Of a stretch of 33,350 nucleotides of DNA, positions 1 to 7,528 are shown piece after piece (positions within the stretch are counted from its first letter, which is position 1; every line of letters begins with the position of its first letter). A model generated the notes under the pieces. It was not told the DNA's origin, searched no databases, and was given only the letters and a program-made list of their open reading frames with translations. This stretch comes from Bowdeniella nasicola (GTDB lineage: Bacteria > Actinomycetota > Actinomycetes > Actinomycetales > Actinomycetaceae). Position numbers and translations under genes: made by a program. The DNA is taken from the NCBI RefSeq assembly GCF_001907295.1, contig NZ_MQVR01000020.1, positions 1 through 33,350 of the forward strand. The letters are read 5' to 3'.

Positions 1-42
1 ACGACCATGACCGATACCGACACGCCCGCACTAGCAAGCTAA
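1..42 (+). CDS. C-terminal tail of a transposase (partial, 5' end outside window)
   Basis: Reading from base 1 in frame 1 gives 13 residues (TTMTDTDTPALAS) and a TAA stop. On its own this is too short to identify. It is called a transposase tail only because an IS-type terminus follows directly and interrupts the neighbouring kinase gene. Short Thr/Asp-rich tails are not diagnostic. Confidence 0.4.
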   Translation, partial: TTMTDTDTPALAS

Positions 43-92
43 AACCCCAAACGAGAGGAAAACGCCGTTACACCACTACAAGGGACTTGACC
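1..92 (+). mobile_element. Right end of an IS256-like insertion sequence (partial)
   Basis: The first 92 bases look like the 3' end of an insertion sequence: a transposase tail stopping at TAA 40-42, then about 50 noncoding bases ending in a terminal motif (TACACCAC, then GGGACTTGACC, about 72-92) that resembles the ends of actinobacterial IS256/Mutator-family elements. To its right the sequence switches abruptly to the coding frame of a lipid kinase gene (minus strand), whose homology is clear up to codon 225 (bases 93-95). The rest of the element, its other inverted repeat and the second target-site copy lie outside the window. The family assignment is from memory of the terminal motif only. 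Confidence 0.6.
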
Positions 93-767
93 CTTCGCGT
101 GGGCCATTGGGGCGATCTGCATGCCGGATCCGAAGTAGCCGAGGTTCGCAACCGCGGCGACGATTCCAGTCATCTCGTGGGGCGCCCCTCCGTCGAGCGA
201 GATCGTGTACGTGTCGGCCTGCATTTCGGCGAGCTCGCCGATCAGGGCGGTGACATAGCGCCATCGTCCCCAGCCGGCGGTCTTGTTGACGGCGCGGTAG
301 TTCACCTTGGCGTCCAGGCCGAGTGAGACCACGGCGACGACCCAGGCGTCGAAGTCGGCGCCGCGAACCTTTAACAAGTCGATTTCTTGGGTGAACTCTG
401 GCCAGGTGAGCGCGTTACAGATTTCCTTCAGTGCCTGCGATGGGTTGCGCCGCAGGCGCAGGGCTCGCGCAATGTCGTTGCCCGAGCCGGCGGGGATGAT
501 GCCGAGAGGCGTGTCGGTCCCCGCAAGATGTTGGGTGACGCGATGGATGAGGCCGTCTCCGCCGATGGCGACGACGGCGCTCGAGCCGGGCACGTGGCGC
601 GCGAGCTCATGTTGCATTTGCTCGAGGGTGTCTTCGCAGATGGTGACGACGTGGCCGAATAAAGCGAGCGTGTCGACGGCTTCGGTGAGGATCGCGGGGG
701 CCCGACCGTTTCCGGAATGCGGGTTCGCGACGATAACGATGGGGACGTCAGATCTCGAGTCCGGCAT
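39..767 (-). pseudogene. Diacylglycerol/lipid kinase (DagK/YegS type), 3' end replaced by insertion sequence
   Basis: DagK-family enzymes phosphorylate diacylglycerol or related lipids with ATP at the inner membrane face, recycling lipid headgroups. The start is ATG 767, which overlaps the end of tatC by 20 bases; GAAAGGGA lies about 11 bases upstream. Visible motifs are the N-terminal VIVANPHSGNG strand-loop, the nucleotide loop GGDG at residues 69-72 (Leu follows where Thr is usual) and PAGSGND at 92-98. Homology holds to about residue 225 in the C-terminal beta domain (GSGMQIAP). The frame then enters the IS and adds 17 unrelated residues before TAG 39-41. The family is normally near 300 residues, so the last strands of the C-terminal domain are lost and activity is doubtful. 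Confidence 0.85.
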
Positions 768-1539
768 CGATCCGCGCGTCCCTTTCTGCCAGTTTCTTCT
801 TCCGGCGCCGGTCCACAAACAGCGCGATCACGCATGAGCCGAGATAGAGGAGGTAGATCGGCGTCGCGAGCAGCATGAGCGACCACGGATCGCCGAGCGG
901 GGACGCGAGGGCCGCGAAGATGAGGATTCCGACGAGCGCCCACCGCCACCACGACAGGTAGGTGCGTCCGCAGATGAGTCCGACCATGTTGATGCCGACC
1001 ATGATGACCGGCAGCAAGAACGAGAGTGCGAGGACCGCGATGAGGCGCAGACAGAAGGTGAAATAGAGCTTCGCGTCCATGAGGCTCGCGGATTCCTTCG
1101 GCACGAAGGACAGCATGATCTGGACGGCTTGCGGCAGCACCCACCAGGCGAGTGCGGCGCCGGCAGCCATAAGCGGAACCGCAGCGGCGGCAAACCCGAT
1201 CGTGTAGCGCTTTTCCTTCTTTGTCAGCCCCGGGGCGATGAACGCCCAAATCTGGTAGATCCACCACGGGGAGGCGATAAAGAAGCCGAGGTAGAGCGCC
1301 ACCCGCATCTGCATGTCGAAGCCGGAGATGACGGTGCCGAAGTTCAGTTCGGCGAGGCGTCCTTCGGCGGCGGCTACCTGCTTGAGCGGACGGGAAAGAA
1401 TCTCGATCGTCGGGCGATACAGGTACCAGCCTCCGACGGCGGCGAGCGCAATGCCGATGACCGCCTTAAGGATGCGTTGGCGCGCTTCCTTAAGGTGGTC
1501 AAAAAGCGGCATCCTGCCGTCGGGGTTCTTCTGGCGCAT
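748..1539 (-). CDS. tatC: Sec-independent protein translocase subunit TatC
   Basis: TatC is the membrane receptor of the twin-arginine pathway. It binds the RR signal peptide of folded precursors and recruits TatA. The 263-residue protein has the family's N-terminal cytoplasmic motif (MPLFDHLKEARQRI, equivalent to F-x-x-H-L-x-E-L-R-x-R-L), about six hydrophobic segments, and the conserved cytoplasmic loop AFIAPGLTKKEKR. The C-terminus is Lys/Arg-rich. A strong AGGAGG lies about 12 bases before ATG 1539. tatA lies 48 bases upstream and the lipid kinase gene overlaps its end, so the three are probably co-transcribed. No tatB is present, as is common where TatA serves both roles or tatB is elsewhere. 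Confidence 0.97.
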   Translation of the reverse strand: MRQKNPDGRMPLFDHLKEARQRILKAVIGIALAAVGGWYLYRPTIEILSRPLKQVAAAEGRLAELNFGTVISGFDMQMRVALYLGFFIASPWWIYQIWAFIAPGLTKKEKRYTIGFAAAAVPLMAAGAALAWWVLPQAVQIMLSFVPKESASLMDAKLYFTFCLRLIAVLALSFLLPVIMVGINMVGLICGRTYLSWWRWALVGILIFAALASPLGDPWSLMLLATPIYLLYLGSCVIALFVDRRRKKKLAERDARIDAGLEI

Positions 1540-1587
1540 CAGATCGAGCGTCCTCCTGGGTGCAGCAGGACCGGTGAGGGCAGACGG

Positions 1588-1881
1588 CTAGGACAGCGGG
1601 GAATTCGGATCGACGTTACCGCCCTGCTGCGGCTGCTGCGGCTGCTGCTGCGGCTGCTGCGGCGGGGTGTAGGGCTGCGGGTCGACCTTCACTCCCCCGG
1701 TCGCCTGGTACGGATCGGTGGGCTTGTCATCGTCGTCTTCGCGAAGTTCCTTGACTTCCTTCTTGAAGACCTTCATGGATTTACCCACGTTCTGGGCGAT
1801 ATTCGGCAGCTTTGCGGCACCGAAGATCACGATGATAACCAGCAGGATGATGATGATTTCCATAGGTCGCAGATTCGGCAT
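1588..1881 (-). CDS. tatA: Sec-independent protein translocase subunit TatA
   Basis: TatA oligomerises to form the transient pathway for folded proteins carrying twin-arginine signals. Residues 7-20 form one hydrophobic helix, followed by the family hinge FGAAKLP and an amphipathic helix (about 24-48, NIAQNVGKSMKVFKKEVKELRE). The rest is a disordered acidic and then Pro/Gln-rich tail. The length, 97 residues, is normal for actinobacterial TatA. AAGGAG lies six bases before ATG 1881, which supports this start over the internal Met7. The gene sits 45 bases after pafC and before tatC, the usual actinobacterial order. Confidence 0.95.
   Translation of the reverse strand: MPNLRPMEIIIILLVIIVIFGAAKLPNIAQNVGKSMKVFKKEVKELREDDDDKPTDPYQATGGVKVDPQPYTPPQQPQQQPQQPQQGGNVDPNSPLS
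1625..1675 (-). repeat. Low-complexity Pro/Gln codon repeat in tatA
   Basis: On the plus strand this is a run of imperfect gctgctgcgg-type triplets. Read on the minus strand it encodes the PQQ/QPQQ stretch in the disordered TatA tail. Such a triplet run can vary in length by slippage without breaking the frame. Confidence 0.6.
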
Positions 1882-1926
1882 GGGCGTCTCCTTACGCTCG
1901 ATGGTAAGTAACCATATGGACTAAGA

Positions 1927-2871
1927 CTAACGCGTCTGGGCGGCGGCGTGTACGTCGGCCATCCGGCCCAGCGCGTAGCGCGCGCGGTCCGCGACGACCT
2001 GCGCGGCCTCGGGGGGATGGACGCGTGTGATCCGGTCCGCGACGGACAGCAGCGTACGAACCAGGCGTTCCTTGGAGTAGAACTCGATCTCGAAGGTGAG
2101 CGTGCCGTCTTTCGTGAGGCGTGGCTTGGGGGCTGCGAAGCGTTCCGCGAGCCAATTCAGGGCTGGATCCGTGAGAAGCGACACAGTCGTCGTCTCAGGG
2201 ATATCGGCGTGCCCGGCCAGCGCGTTCTTCGGCGCCTGCCAGGGCTCAGGCGCGTCCTCGATGCCGCCGATGCGCTCGATCGCGAACGTCCGCACGGCCT
2301 GCGCGTCGTGGCAGAACGCGAGCAGGTACCAGCCGGCCGGGCGCTCCTCGATCCGCAGCGGGTCGACCGTGCGGCGGCTCGTCTCGTCGGTTGCCGAGAC
2401 GTAGTCGAAGGCCAGGGTGCGACGTTCGCGCACCGCGGCTCGCAGGGTGGCAAAGCGGTCGTCGGCGACGACATCGGCGCTCGCCGCGGGCAGCAGAGCT
2501 TCTAATTGGCCGATGAGGGCGGCGAGTTCGTCCTGCAGGACGCCGCCGGTGACCTCGGGCTGGATGGCGCGCAGCGCGAGCAGGAGCGAGACGGTTTCGC
2601 GTGGGGTGAGCCGCAGTGGACGGTCCAGGCCGAGGCCCTGGCGTAGCGCGACGAACGTGTCGGTCTCATCGAAGGTGAAGTCGATAAGGTCTTCGGGACT
2701 CTCCCCCGGCAGCCCGGCGACCCACAGGGTGGATAGGTCTTTGCGGATGCGGTCGGGGCTGACGCCGAAGTGGAATGCCAGCTCGTCGACGTGCGCGCCG
2801 CCGGTTTCCGCAAGGTAGGTCAGCAGTGCGAGCAGGCGCGGGAAATGGTCGCGGGTGAGTTCACTTCGCAT
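1927..2871 (-). CDS. pafC: WYL-domain transcriptional regulator PafC
   Basis: PafC pairs with PafB as the transcriptional activator of the LexA-independent DNA-damage response in actinobacteria. The 314-residue protein has an N-terminal winged-helix region (about residues 10-55, with SPDRIRKDLSTLW as recognition helix), a linker, and a WYL domain (about 138-220) with the signature GWYLLAF at 180-186 and a following conserved Arg region. A C-terminal WCX-like extension follows. ATG 2871 overlaps the end of pafB by 11 bases, indicating translational coupling; tatA follows 45 bases downstream. The order pafB-pafC-tatA-tatC matches M. tuberculosis. Confidence 0.92.
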   Translation of the reverse strand: MRSELTRDHFPRLLALLTYLAETGGAHVDELAFHFGVSPDRIRKDLSTLWVAGLPGESPEDLIDFTFDETDTFVALRQGLGLDRPLRLTPRETVSLLLALRAIQPEVTGGVLQDELAALIGQLEALLPAASADVVADDRFATLRAAVRERRTLAFDYVSATDETSRRTVDPLRIEERPAGWYLLAFCHDAQAVRTFAIERIGGIEDAPEPWQAPKNALAGHADIPETTTVSLLTDPALNWLAERFAAPKPRLTKDGTLTFEIEFYSKERLVRTLLSVADRITRVHPPEAAQVVADRARYALGRMADVHAAAQTR

Positions 2872-3823
2872 AGCGCGCCGCCTGTTCCCAATACCGTTTC
2901 ACGTCGACCACGAGTTCTTCCGGCTCAAGCGGGATGACGTCCCCGCCATAGGAGGCGACCTGCTGGGTGAGTTCGCCGAGGTTATCCGTCCCGATACTGA
3001 TGACGTCATCGTCGCCGACCTGGCCCACCTTGGTGCCGCGCTGGCGCAGCAGCATGGCCGTGCCGGGGGCGATGGTGAGCCGGGCGAGTGTCTCGTCGCC
3101 GGTTTCGGGTCCGATGCGCATGTCGACATCGTCGGGAACGGTAAAGACGCCCGGGTCACCCGTGACGGCGGCTTCGCTTTGGAAGCGCGAGAGCCGGAAG
3201 ACCCGGCGTTCGTCTGCTTCGCAGTCGCGGGCGATGAGGTACCAGCCGCCCTGGTGGCGCACAAGGCGCCACGGCTCGACCGTGCGCGTCGTGACCTTGC
3301 CGCGGGCGGACAGATAGCTGAAGGTGACGCGCTGGCCGTGTTCGATTGCGCTAGCCAGGGTATCGAAGGAGTCCTCGGGGTCGGAAAGGTCCAAGCTCGT
3401 CGTGAGTGCGACATCCGCCTCGACGATCGACATTGGGGACAGCGCTCGCAGCTTGGTCAGGGCCCGGCCCGGCAGGTGACGGCCCGCGGGGGTCGTCGCC
3501 TCGACGGCAAGGGAGAGCAGCGCGATCTGGATCGGCGTCGGTTTGAGGTCCCCGGTGCTCCACGCGGAATCGTCGATCCAGTAGCGCACCGTCTGTCCGT
3601 CGGCGGCATCGGCCTTCGCGATGAGCGGGACGCCCTGGTCGCGCAAGAGTTCCTTATCGCGTTCGAACATGCGCGCGGTCGCGTCGCGGCTGCGGCCCGT
3701 CTGGTAGCCGCCGACCTGGGTAAGGATTTCTTCCTTGGTCATGCGGCGATGCAAGAGGGCCGCAGTGAGGCTCACGAGGCGCTCGACGGCTGGGACCGAC
3801 TGACCGGATGTCACAAGCTCCAC
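2861..3823 (-). CDS. pafB: WYL-domain transcriptional regulator PafB
   Basis: PafB is the partner of PafC in the DNA-damage activator. It has an N-terminal helix-turn-helix (about residues 12-65, VERLVSLTAALL to ARMFERDKELLRDQG, typical of PafB) and a WYL domain with GGWYLIARD at about 192-200, preceded by RTVEPWRLV. GTG 3823 is chosen because family homology begins at VPAVERLV. GTG 3814 is also possible. ATG 3853 is in frame but would overlap the divergent gene's start. No clear Shine-Dalgarno precedes the start, so the message may be leaderless. The Pup ligase gene pafA, usually just upstream, is absent here. Confidence 0.9.
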   Translation of the reverse strand: MELVTSGQSVPAVERLVSLTAALLHRRMTKEEILTQVGGYQTGRSRDATARMFERDKELLRDQGVPLIAKADAADGQTVRYWIDDSAWSTGDLKPTPIQIALLSLAVEATTPAGRHLPGRALTKLRALSPMSIVEADVALTTSLDLSDPEDSFDTLASAIEHGQRVTFSYLSARGKVTTRTVEPWRLVRHQGGWYLIARDCEADERRVFRLSRFQSEAAVTGDPGVFTVPDDVDMRIGPETGDETLARLTIAPGTAMLLRQRGTKVGQVGDDDVISIGTDNLGELTQQVASYGGDVIPLEPEELVVDVKRYWEQAARYAK

Positions 3824-3832
3824 GGTAACAAG

Positions 3833-3838
3833 TAGATT
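3833..3838 (+). promoter_or_regulatory. Possible -10 element (TAGATT) for a leaderless DUF3866 transcript
   Basis: TAGATT fits the actinobacterial TANNNT -10 pattern and ends six bases before GTG 3845, so transcription would start at or next to the start codon. No convincing -35 was seen; it would have to lie inside pafB. Only 21 bases separate the chosen starts of pafB and this gene, so both promoters must share that space. Confidence 0.4.
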
Positions 3839-3844
3839 GGCAGT

Positions 3845-4933
3845 GTGATGCATTGGCGATATGGACTGATTATGGGCGTGTCGCGCCGTTGGCCGGGCGT
3901 CGACCGATTCGTCCTCGACGTCGAGGGCGACGAGGTCCTCGCGATCGCCTACCGCGATCTCGTCGGCGAACTCAAGACCGGTCAGCGCGTCATGGTGAAC
4001 GTGACCGCGCTGCGCCGCGAGCTCGGCACGGGCGGTGTCGCGCTCATCATCGCTCCGGCCGATGAGCTGCCGGCGGATCCGCCAGCTGGGCCTGGCCACA
4101 TCGTCAAGGCCCGCTATCTACCCGTCCAGCAGATGATCGAGGCGGTCGAAGAGCAAGACTCGCCCCACCACGACACCTTCGTCGATCCCGAACCCCTTGC
4201 CGAGACGCCGGTCGTCGTGTGCGATCTGCATTCCGCGGTGCCGGCGCTGGCGCGCGGCGTGCAGTTAGTGCGTCCCGAGGCGCGCATCGCCTATGTCATG
4301 ACCGACGGCGCGGCGCTGCCGCTCGCGTTTTCGCTATCCGCGGCGATGATGGCGGAGGCAGGGATGCTGTGCGGCACCATCACGTGCGGCCAGGCGTTCG
4401 GCGGCGACCTGGAGGCCACGAGCGTCGCCAACGGGATCATCGCGGCGCGGCGGGTGCTGGGCGCCGATGTCGTCATCGTCGCGCAGGGCCCCGGCAATGT
4501 CGGCACGGGCACGGATTACGGGTTTTCCGGCCTCGATACGGCCTGGCACCTGCAGCAAGCAGCCCTCGTCGGCGCGCGTCCGATCGCCGTCGTGCGTGCC
4601 TCCAGCGCCGATGCGCGCGAGCGGCACTTCGGGCTGTCGCACCACAGCCTGACGGTCTTGCGTGACGCGTGCCCGATCGCACTCGACATCCCGGTCCCCC
4701 GCGACGTGACCGCAGATAGCGCCACACAGCGCGCCTTCGCTGCCTTCGGGCAGAACCTCGCACAGTTACGTGGCCGGCACCGCGTCCACGACGTCGACAT
4801 CACGGGGCTCGATGAGGCGCTCGCGGACTCCCCCGTCGCGCTGCGCACGATGGGCCGCAGCTATGAGGAGGACCGGCTCTCGTTCCTGTGCGCCGGGGCC
4901 GCGGGCGTGTGGGCGGGGCGGCAGCTCGGCTAG
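3845..4933 (+). CDS. DUF3866 family protein
   Basis: This 362-residue protein belongs to a conserved actinobacterial family of unknown function (DUF3866). The N-terminal part (about residues 20-80) has the family pattern of a small beta-rich segment followed by VMVNVTALRRELGTGGVALII. The rest is an alternating beta/alpha protein with Gly-rich loops (CGQAFGGDLEATSVANGI; VIVAQGPGNVGTGTDYGFSG) that could bind a nucleotide or sugar-phosphate, though no function is known. GTG 3845 and ATG 3848 are adjacent alternatives. It is the only complete plus-strand gene in the window, divergent from pafB. Its stop overlaps the stop of the facing PH-domain gene. Confidence 0.85.
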   Translation: MMHWRYGLIMGVSRRWPGVDRFVLDVEGDEVLAIAYRDLVGELKTGQRVMVNVTALRRELGTGGVALIIAPADELPADPPAGPGHIVKARYLPVQQMIEAVEEQDSPHHDTFVDPEPLAETPVVVCDLHSAVPALARGVQLVRPEARIAYVMTDGAALPLAFSLSAAMMAEAGMLCGTITCGQAFGGDLEATSVANGIIAARRVLGADVVIVAQGPGNVGTGTDYGFSGLDTAWHLQQAALVGARPIAVVRASSADARERHFGLSHHSLTVLRDACPIALDIPVPRDVTADSATQRAFAAFGQNLAQLRGRHRVHDVDITGLDEALADSPVALRTMGRSYEEDRLSFLCAGAAGVWAGRQLG

Positions 4934-5388
4934 TCGGAGCCGGTCGCTTCGTGCTCCTGGACGAGCGCGGCCAGGCGCATTGCCTCGGAGTGGGCGCGCC
5001 TGCCGTCGGCCGACTGGATCGCCATGACTGCCATCTCGGTGCCGTCGGCGAGGTCGAGGCGAACCCAGGGCCGCCCGTGCCCAAACCGAACCGAGATGAT
5101 CTGTGCCCAGGCGAGACGGCGCGTGAGCAGGAAGTTGCGGACGGTCAGGCCGCCCTCGTCGGGCGTCGCCGCGACGCTCGCCTGCCGGTAGAGCAGGAAC
5201 AGCCCGACGGCGAGGAAGACACCGGAGAAAATCTTGTCGGCCAGGCTCCAGTTGGGCGAGGACCCGACCGTGAGCAGCAGGCCGATGAAGCCGATGAGGC
5301 ACGTGAGAGCCACGATCACCGCGACGATCGGCCCCCGACGGGGCCGAAACGCATGGTGTCTCGCGGCGCTGGGCGTCACAACCGGCAC
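4930..5388 (-). CDS. PH-domain (bPH) membrane protein
   Basis: A 152-residue protein with two adjacent membrane helices (about residues 23-43 and 53-68) and a C-terminal bacterial pleckstrin-homology-like domain (about 70-135: [29 protein letters not shown], then [22 protein letters not shown]). Actinobacterial proteins of this kind are often encoded beside hisG/hisE; their role is unknown. It begins 13 bases inside hisG and so should be translated with it. Its TAG (4930-4932) overlaps the facing DUF3866 TAG (4931-4933), leaving no room for a terminator between the two operons. Confidence 0.8.
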   Translation of the reverse strand: MPVVTPSAARHHAFRPRRGPIVAVIVALTCLIGFIGLLLTVGSSPNWSLADKIFSGVFLAVGLFLLYRQASVAATPDEGGLTVRNFLLTRRLAWAQIISVRFGHGRPWVRLDLADGTEMAVMAIQSADGRRAHSEAMRLAALVQEHEATGSD

Positions 5389-6221
5389 GCCTCGATCGAC
5401 GTCACGAGGATGGCCTTGGCGCCGGTTTCATAGAGCTTGTCCATGACGCGGTTGGTGTCGCGCCGCGGGACCATGGCGCGCACGGCGAGCCAGGTCCCGT
5501 CGTGCAGCGGGGAGACCGTCGGCGATTCGAGGCCCGGCGTGACCTTCACGGCCTCATCGAGGCGATCGGCGGGCACGTCGTAGTCCATGAGGGCGTACTG
5601 GCGCGCCAGCAGGACGCCCTTGATGCGGCGGTCGACGACCTCGAATTCGTCGTGGTGGGCGCGCTCGGCGGGCGTGATGAGGACGGCTTCGCTGGTGAGG
5701 ATCGGATCGCCAAAGATGTCGAGACCCGCGGCGCGCAGCGTCGAGCCCGTCTCGACGACATCGGCGACGACGTCCGCGACCCCGAGGTCAACCGACGTTT
5801 CGACCGCGCCGTCGAGGTGGACGACGCTCGCGTTGATGCCGTGCGAGGTGAGGTAGTTGCCGACAAGCACGTCATAGCTCGTCGCCACCCGCTTGCCGTC
5901 GATATCGGCAAGCGACGACGCGGTCCCGGCGGGTGCGGCGAACCGGAACGTGGAGCGCGCGAAGCCGAGGCTGCGGTGTTCGCTCGCGGCGGCGCCGGAG
6001 TCGAGCAGCAGGTCGCGGCCGGTGATGCCGGCATCGACGGTCCCCTCCCCCACGTATACGGCGATATCGCGCGGCCGCAGGTAAAAGAACTCGACGCCGT
6101 TATCGTGGTCGCGGCACAGCAGTTCCTTGGTGTCGCGTCGCTGGCGGTAGCCGGCTTCGGAAAACAGGCGGATGGCGGGTTCGGACAGGGAGCCTTTATT
6201 GGGCAGAGCGATGCGCAGCAT
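5376..6221 (-). CDS. hisG: ATP phosphoribosyltransferase, long form
   Basis: HisG catalyses the first committed step of histidine synthesis, joining ATP and PRPP to give phosphoribosyl-ATP. The 281 residues match the long, self-regulated form: two catalytic lobes (1 to about 205; [12 protein letters not shown] at the start, the [17 protein letters not shown] segment, and [18 protein letters not shown] as the PRPP loop) and a C-terminal ACT-like domain that binds histidine for feedback inhibition (about 206-281). ATG 6221 shares one base with the hisE stop (TAATG), so the two are translationally coupled. Confidence 0.97.
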   Translation of the reverse strand: MLRIALPNKGSLSEPAIRLFSEAGYRQRRDTKELLCRDHDNGVEFFYLRPRDIAVYVGEGTVDAGITGRDLLLDSGAAASEHRSLGFARSTFRFAAPAGTASSLADIDGKRVATSYDVLVGNYLTSHGINASVVHLDGAVETSVDLGVADVVADVVETGSTLRAAGLDIFGDPILTSEAVLITPAERAHHDEFEVVDRRIKGVLLARQYALMDYDVPADRLDEAVKVTPGLESPTVSPLHDGTWLAVRAMVPRRDTNRVMDKLYETGAKAILVTSIEACRL

Positions 6222-6484
6222 TAGAGGTACCGGTAGACGTCTTCCAGGTCGAGATCGAGTGCGAGCATGAGGGTTTGCAGGTGGTAGAGCAGCTGGGAAA
6301 TTTCCTCGGCTGCCGCCTCGTTGCCTTCATGCTCGGCCGCCATCCAGACTTCCGCGGCCTCTTCGACGATCTTTTTGCCGATCGAATGGACGCCTTCGCC
6401 CACCCGCACGACCGTATGCGAGGTAGGGTCGCTACTCGCGAGTTTTTCGGTGAGTTCAGCAAAGAGCGAGTCGAAGGTCTTCAC
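6221..6484 (-). CDS. hisE: Phosphoribosyl-ATP pyrophosphatase
   Basis: HisE hydrolyses phosphoribosyl-ATP to phosphoribosyl-AMP, the second step of histidine synthesis. The 87-residue protein is a single all-alpha MazG-like domain with the metal-binding pattern [14 protein letters not shown] and [17 protein letters not shown]. It is a stand-alone HisE without a HisI fusion. The start is GTG 6484, only nine bases after the stop of the riboflavin-binding lipoprotein gene, so it is probably part of the operon behind the FMN riboswitch, unless a promoter lies inside ribY. Confidence 0.95.
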   Translation of the reverse strand: MKTFDSLFAELTEKLASSDPTSHTVVRVGEGVHSIGKKIVEEAAEVWMAAEHEGNEAAAEEISQLLYHLQTLMLALDLDLEDVYRYL

Positions 6485-6493
6485 GCCTCGATC

Positions 6494-7528
6494 TTAGTCA
6501 GCTTTGTTCTTATTGCCGGAAAGGTTGTTCACAGCCTGGACCGGGTCGACGTTTCCGCCGAGGAGTCCGTGGCGCTGGAGGAAATCGGCCATCGCCGGCC
6601 ACGCGTCGGGCTCAATCGCTAGCGGCTCATCGCCGTAAAGGGCCGCGGTCTCACGCAGCACGTCTTCGGCCTGCTTGATCTTGTTCGCGCCCGCGACCTT
6701 CGGCAGGTAGTCGAAAGAGTCGGTGACGGCGGCGGCGGGATCGGCCTTGATGTCACTCATCGCGCGGGCGAGCGCCTTTCGGAAGCGCGCAAGGACCTCG
6801 GGCCGCTCCTTGATGGCCGCGTCGGTGGCGCCGAGTGCGATGGACTTCAGCGGGTTGTCGTTGATCGCGAAGGTCCGCACCTTAATGCCGGCGGCCTTGA
6901 AGTTCACGACGTCGGAGTTAGTAAAGCCCATGACGGCGTCGACCTTCTCGGTCAGCAGCGCGGCCTGCGAGGTGTAGCCGATGTTCTCGATCGTCACGTC
7001 GGACTGGGACAGGCCTTCCTGCTCCAGCAGAGCGAGCAGCGCGAACCAGTTTTCGCCGAACGGGCCGGGCACGCCGATGCGTTTGCCCTTGAGGTCCTTC
7101 AGGCTCGTGATGCCGGAGGACTCGGGGGTGATGAGGACGACGGGATAGTGCTGATACATCTGGGCGAAGGCCGTCACGCCGACGCCTTGGGAGCGTGCCT
7201 GGACCATCTCGTCGGCCCCAGCGTTGACGATGTCCTCATCACCCGCGGCCAGCGCGCCGAAGAGGGACTCCCCCGCGCCATGGTGACGCAGTGTCACGGC
7301 GAGGTTTTCGTCGGTGAAATAGCCGCGCTTGTCCGCGACGTAGAACGGGGCGAACTGGATGTCGGGGATGTAGGTCAGGCCGACGGTGAGCTCATCGGGC
7401 TTGCCGCCTTGCGTCGCCGCGGGGATGGTCGACTCGCCGGCGCGCGGCGGGCTCTCGATCGGAGCGCTGCAGGCAGCAAGGAGCGTCGATAGGGCGACAA
7501 TGAGCGTGACGAATCGGAGTTTCACCAC
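6494..7528 (-). CDS. ribY: Substrate-binding lipoprotein of riboflavin-type ABC transporter (NMT1/THI5-like)
   Basis: This 344-residue protein has a lipoprotein signal (MVKLRFVTLIVALSTLLAAC, lipobox LAAC with Cys20) and an NMT1/THI5-like periplasmic-binding fold (DELTVGLTYIPDIQFAPFYVADKRGYF, SLKDLKGKRIGVPGPFGENW). The family carries thiamine precursors, sulfonates or riboflavin. Riboflavin or a relative is inferred because the gene is second after an FMN riboswitch and pairs only with a permease, like the RibXY systems described in Chloroflexus and relatives. The start is GTG 7528, overlapping the permease stop by seven bases. No ATPase gene is present. Confidence 0.8.
   Translation of the reverse strand: MVKLRFVTLIVALSTLLAACSAPIESPPRAGESTIPAATQGGKPDELTVGLTYIPDIQFAPFYVADKRGYFTDENLAVTLRHHGAGESLFGALAAGDEDIVNAGADEMVQARSQGVGVTAFAQMYQHYPVVLITPESSGITSLKDLKGKRIGVPGPFGENWFALLALLEQEGLSQSDVTIENIGYTSQAALLTEKVDAVMGFTNSDVVNFKAAGIKVRTFAINDNPLKSIALGATDAAIKERPEVLARFRKALARAMSDIKADPAAAVTDSFDYLPKVAGANKIKQAEDVLRETAALYGDEPLAIEPDAWPAMADFLQRHGLLGGNVDPVQAVNNLSGNKNKAD

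Noticed and set aside
1625-1675. CRISPR-like or tandem regulatory repeat
   Set aside because: The repeat is in frame within tatA and encodes its Pro/Gln tail; there are no spacers.
3851-4099. N-terminal extension of pafB to 4099
   Set aside because: The added residues are antisense to the DUF3866 coding region and have no PafB homology; family similarity begins near codon 3811.
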